From the NCBI GenBank assembly GCA_027596195.1, contig JADGJG010000915.1, positions 1-10,970 of the forward strand: a DNA stretch of 10,970 nt. Reading direction: 5' to 3'. The position numbers and the translations under genes are program-made. Below the pieces are notes generated by a model. The model saw nothing but the letters and a program-made list of their open reading frames with translations, searched no databases and was not told the origin of the DNA. Origin of the DNA: Podochytrium sp. JEL0797 (Eukaryota; Chytridiomycota; Chytridiomycetes; Chytridiales; Chytriomycetaceae). Shown piece by piece: positions 8,467 through 10,970 of the stretch (position 1 is its first letter; every line of letters starts with the position of its first letter).

Positions 8467-8620
8467 ATTTGAGGAAGGGGGTGGCGGTGCAGACTTTGAG
8501 ATGTTTATTTGCAAAAGAATAATCAAATCCAATCCGTTTCTCACTTTCACACGTGCGTGCATTTGTGCATGGTCTCGGTTTGAATTTGTCAACATTTGTC
8601 CAAACAACCAAGCGTTTTTG
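8467..8620. other. spacer between GRAM-B stop and GRAM-A start (154 bp)
   Basis: It contains a - strand AATAAA at 8504-8509, 112 bases after the GRAM-B stop and only 38 bases upstream of the GRAM-A ATG, so the GRAM-B 3' end may overlap the GRAM-A leader. No other feature is seen. Confidence 0.6.
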
Positions 8621-9555
8621 TCATATCACTGGTTGCTTTCCTCTCAAATCTGCAATCACGCGATCCATCCTCCTTGTCACTACCACCGACAATGCCCAAA
8701 CAATCGCATTGGACAGGAGAAACAGATACGCGATCAATATCGCGACTCCAGATTTTGAAATGCGGAGGTTGGGTTTGGGTGATACTGGGGTCGCGATGGA
8801 TGAGGCTTTTGCGGTGATGTGAGGGGTGTTTGGTTTGCGTTTGAATTCTGGAATTGACGTCGCCGTTGCGCCACGCGGGAAAAGTCGTTGTGAGGGTTGT
8901 TTGCGGAGATTGGGTTTGAGGATGGAGGGTGGTTTTAACAATGGTTCGGTTGAACGTGGGAGTGGGGTTATGGCGCGCGCTTGTGGTAAGCAATTCGCAA
9001 CAGACGGTGGCGCGGATGGGAAATGAAGGAGGGTTTGGTTCTTTGACGCGGCGATTTTCGTTTTAACGGCGTGAAAGGCTTGGTCGCGGTGCAGAAAGGC
9101 GGCGAAGTGGTACTGTTTGTTTTTTTTCCCCAGGTGAGTAATTGGTTTTGAAGGAGAAGAGGACGTGAGTCACACACATCGCGGTCGTCAGTTTGAATCA
9201 GGAGCGAGGTGTTGACGCCCAGATATTTCGTTTTATGGACGTATCGTAGAGCACAACTGGATATTGATACCTAATTTGATGGGATGAGAAAAAAAGACTA
9301 CATTCGGAAAACAAACATCGGAATTACCTCAGAATGAACCAAGCTCTTGAAAACAACACTGCCAGATTGAATACATAGTTTTCCTTTCCATAGCTTGTAA
9401 CCTTCTCGCAGTGAGCAATGGAAAGAGAGTGGCGTGTCGGAAAGCATCGAGACTTCAGATTCCCAAGAGTCCCCGCGAGTCATCTTCAATTCACTGATGA
9501 AGTTTGCGCAGTCTTGGCGGTCGGGTGAATGGCGTGGTGTCAGCGATGGGGCCAT
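8621..9555 (-). CDS. GRAM-B: GRAM-domain membrane-anchored protein (3 exons, 270 aa)
   Basis: Exons (- strand): 9328-9555, 9178-9270, 8621-9112; 813 nt in frame. The GRAM domain (about residues 45-125) reads FHCSLREGYKLWKGKL, then VHKTKYLGVNTSL, then YHFAAFLHRDQAF. The linker (about 126-228) is rich in Pro, Lys, Arg and Ser, giving it a basic character. A membrane helix lies at about 229-252, followed by RRMDRVIADL and a short polar tail. Both introns (57 nt at 9271-9327 and 65 nt at 9113-9177) are phase 0 and sit at the same GRAM positions as in the two neighbours. The acceptor at 9271 is AAATTAG, chosen because it yields the same residue count as GRAM-C. The function is inferred from the GRAM fold: binding of phosphoinositide or other anionic lipid by a tail-anchored protein. 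The ATG at 9555 has context GAAAC. Confidence 0.9.
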
Positions 9556-9695
9556 GTTTCTGTTTGGGTTTTGAAGGGAAAATTTGCCCAGTCGAAATAT
9601 TATACGAGCAATCGTTTTAATTCTGTATGTATTATAAATATTTAGTATTCAAATGAAATATTTCAATTTCCATCCCTCCAAGTCCCTCGCCTCCA
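9556..9695. other. spacer between GRAM-C stop and GRAM-B start (140 bp)
   Basis: This is a strongly AT-rich stretch containing TATTATAAATATTTA around 9630-9644. It could serve as a TATA-like element for GRAM-B (read on the - strand) or as the 3' end signal of GRAM-C. No canonical AATAAA was seen. Confidence 0.5.
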
Positions 9696-10694
9696 TCAAA
9701 TCAATGCTTGCGCCTGCAAATCCACCATCACACGGTCCAATCGTATCATGGCCAACACAGACATGCCCAAAATGATCAAATTGAACACCAAGAACACAAC
9801 CGCCACTGCCAATGCGAGGCTCGAAACGCGAATCTTTGATTTGCCCTCCAACGCACCAACACGTTTTTCGACTTGAATACTGCATGTTTCGGAGTCATTG
9901 ATTCGAGAGGAGGAGAGAATCGGAGTCGTTTCGGCAAGTGGGGAGTGTCGTTTGAGAGTGGGGCATCGAGGGAGGTCGAGTTCTGATTCGCTGGATGAGG
10001 TTGTGCTTCGGCGAGACAGCTTGTGTTTCAAGAGCCGCGAAATCGCCTTGTCTTCGATATGATCTTCCATGGGGTGGGCGGCAATGCGGGAATTGAAATC
10101 GCATTCGTTGGAGAGTGGACGTGGCAAGCTTGCAGATTTTCGAGAAATCGGTTCCACGTGTGTTTGGAGGAAAAAGTTTTGATGTTCTCGCAGGATCATG
10201 GATTGGATGAGTTCATAGGCTTGGTCTCGGTTCATGAAGGACGCGAAGTTGTACTGCAAGAAGAAAAGGTTGTCAATGACACTACGGATTATAAATCGCT
10301 GACAAACCTCTTTCGTATCACTCGCCAGCATCAATGAGGTGTTGACTCCCAGGTATTTGGTCTTGTGGACGGATCGGAGCTGAGTGAGATTGAGCGAGAT
10401 CTGTGATTTCCATTAATCTTCCGGACATGAAAGAAGCTTGGCGCGCTCAAATCTCACCTCATGGTGTAATGCGCTCCGAAACACACAGGTTCCCGCGGCC
10501 TCGTTTATAAACAGCTTCCCCTTCCACAGCATGTAACCCTCCCGTAGTGCGCAGTGGAAAGAGAGTGCACCGCTTGATCGATCAACCATTGAAGCGGAGC
10601 TCCGCCGGGGAAGCGTGAAGGTGCGGCTCAGCGACTCGGTGAATGAGTATGGCGGTTCCGCAGACTTGGGAGAGAAGCGTGTTTCGAGTGCCAT
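9696..10694 (-). CDS. GRAM-C: GRAM-domain membrane-anchored protein (3 exons, 295 aa)
   Basis: Exons (- strand): 10458-10694, 10308-10400, 9696-10253; 888 nt in frame. The GRAM domain (about residues 46-130) reads FHCALREGYMLWKGKL, LRSVHKTKYLGVNTSL, YNFASFMNRDQAYELI. The linker (about 131-254) is Ser-rich with SRRSTTSSSESELD, a likely phosphorylation-prone stretch. A membrane helix lies at about 255-280, followed by IRLDRVMVDLQ and the C-terminus. The conserved RDQAYELI end and the tail anchor recall GRAMD2/GRAMD3-type proteins, while no StART/VASt domain is present. Intron 2 (10254-10307) is 54 nt with no in-frame stop, so one uninterrupted reading frame runs through it; it is called an intron because the paralogues have one there and its removal aligns the GRAM strands. 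ATG 10694 has context AAAAC. Confidence 0.9.
10254..10307 (-). other. stopless 54-nt intron 2 of GRAM-C
   Basis: The intron runs GTTTGT...TTCTTGCAG, with CATTGAC as a plausible branch site. It is phase 0, 18 codons, no stop. Spliced, DTKE joins YNFASF exactly as GQQ joins FFFASF in GRAM-A and DRD joins YHFAAF in GRAM-B. Confidence 0.75.
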
Positions 10695-10700
10695 GTTTTG

Positions 10701-10749
10701 TTTCGATGGAATCGTGGAGAAATCGAAAATCTCGATTTGATTTCGATTT
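10701..10749. promoter_or_regulatory. TTTCGAT-type motif cluster / imperfect inverted repeat upstream of GRAM-C
   Basis: TTTCGAT occurs at 10701-10707 and 10741-10747, its reverse form ATCGAAA at 10722-10728, and CTCGATTT at 10731-10738. The arms AAATCGAAAATC (10720-10731) and GATTTCGATTT (10739-10749) form an imperfect inverted repeat in the presumed 5' leader/promoter of GRAM-C, within 60 bp of its ATG. A regulatory role is inference. Confidence 0.3.
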
Positions 10750-10819
10750 TGAATTTGATGGGTACATGTGAAATGAGGAAGCTTTCCTTCCTCTCTCGAT
10801 GTGAAATGGTTCGTTTTGA

Positions 10820-10825
10820 TTTATA
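10820..10825 (-). promoter_or_regulatory. possible TATA box (TATAAA) upstream of GRAM-C
   Basis: TATAAATC on the - strand lies about 125 bases before the GRAM-C start codon. This is positionally plausible for a fungal promoter, but a single short match in AT-rich DNA is weak evidence. Confidence 0.3.
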
Positions 10826-10902
10826 AGACAGTTGAAATCGTGGGTGGGGTTGGGCGGACCCTGGCAACGCTCCATGAGCCCAGAAAGGAGAAAAGCCTGT
10901 CA

Positions 10903-10925
10903 GGGGGGGGGGGGGGGGGGGGGGG
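10903..10925. repeat. poly-G homopolymer, 23 bases
   Basis: A run of 23 G residues is followed by TGGTGG, in the non-coding DNA upstream of GRAM-C. It is poly-C on the sense strand of the - strand genes. Its length is likely unstable or subject to sequencing error. Confidence 0.95.
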
Positions 10926-10970
10926 TGGTGGAAGGTTGGTTTAAACATGCTCCAAAGGAATGCAAATTTG

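Larger units (their letters stand above)
7475..10694 (-). repeat. tandem array of three GRAM-anchor paralogues
   Basis: Three head-to-tail genes share the order GRAM domain, linker, membrane helix and R-x-D-R-V tail, and both introns fall at homologous phase-0 positions. B and C are clearly closest to each other (14 of 16 residues identical over FHC...KGKL; 13 of 13 over VHKTKYLGVNTSL). The array is therefore best explained by successive tandem duplication. Confidence 0.88.
10695..10970. other. upstream region of GRAM-C (276 bp to window edge)
   Basis: This is presumed promoter DNA with the TTTCGAT cluster, a TATAAA candidate and the poly-G run. The reading frames here are low-complexity, overlap the GRAM-C start, and show no recognisable domain. 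No gene is called. Confidence 0.6.

Noticed and set aside
8466..8607. N-terminal extension of GRAM-A from ATG 8562 or from the non-ATG codon at 8607
   Set aside because: The extension would run over the candidate AATAAA region, is not matched in the paralogues, and the Met-Ala start at 8466 aligns with theirs.
9696..10334. GRAM-C as an uninterrupted 212-aa product
   Set aside because: It would lack the first half of the GRAM domain and include intron 10254-10307; paralogue alignment supports three exons. Retention is kept only as a possible isoform.
7475..10694. Lam/Aster-type sterol transfer proteins
   Set aside because: There is no StART/VASt-like segment between the GRAM domain and the anchor; the linkers are short and of low complexity.
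1..10970. CRISPR array, tRNA/rRNA genes, transposon or bacterial operon signals
   Set aside because: No regular spaced repeats, cloverleaf-like sequence, transposase motifs or terminal inverted repeats were seen; the spliced genes are eukaryotic.

Overview
The window looks like nuclear DNA of a fungus with a compact, intron-rich genome, probably an early-diverging lineage. The genes are split by short GT-AG introns (about 38-82 nt, one of 131 nt), spacers between genes are 50-220 bp, and one protein has the VPS9-ankyrin-PX-BAR architecture of fungal Vrl1. The exact lineage is an inference. Exon structures below were worked out by hand from splice signals, reading frame and remembered family consensus; no search was run.

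Layout: (1) 1-886, + strand, the 3' end of a RhoGEF gene resembling ECT2/Pebble (end of the DH domain plus the PH domain), cut by the left edge. (2) 887-1106, a convergent 3' spacer. (3) 1107-3373, - strand, a nine-exon peroxisomal acyl-CoA synthetase-type enzyme of 589 aa ending in SKL. (4) 3487-7424, - strand, a twelve-exon VRL1/VARP homologue of 1111 aa. (5) 7475-8466, 8621-9555 and 9696-10694, - strand, three tandem paralogues (GRAM-A, -B, -C; 262, 270 and 295 aa). Each has an N-terminal GRAM domain, a variable linker and a C-terminal membrane anchor followed by an R-x-D-R-V motif. All three share two phase-0 introns at the same positions. (6) 10695-10970, upstream DNA of GRAM-C with a repeated TTTCGAT motif and a 23-base poly-G run.

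Five consecutive genes lie on the - strand in the order GRAM-C, GRAM-B, GRAM-A, VRL1, acyl-CoA synthetase, very tightly packed. The four membrane-related genes suggest a neighbourhood of lipid-binding and membrane-trafficking functions: PH-like GRAM domains with tail anchors next to an endosomal Rab GEF/SNX-BAR. In eukaryotes adjacency alone does not prove a common pathway. The most notable items are the intact VRL1 homologue with a non-canonical PX motif, the GRAM-anchor triplet with its conserved core and C-terminal motif, and two introns whose length is a multiple of three and which contain no in-frame stop.
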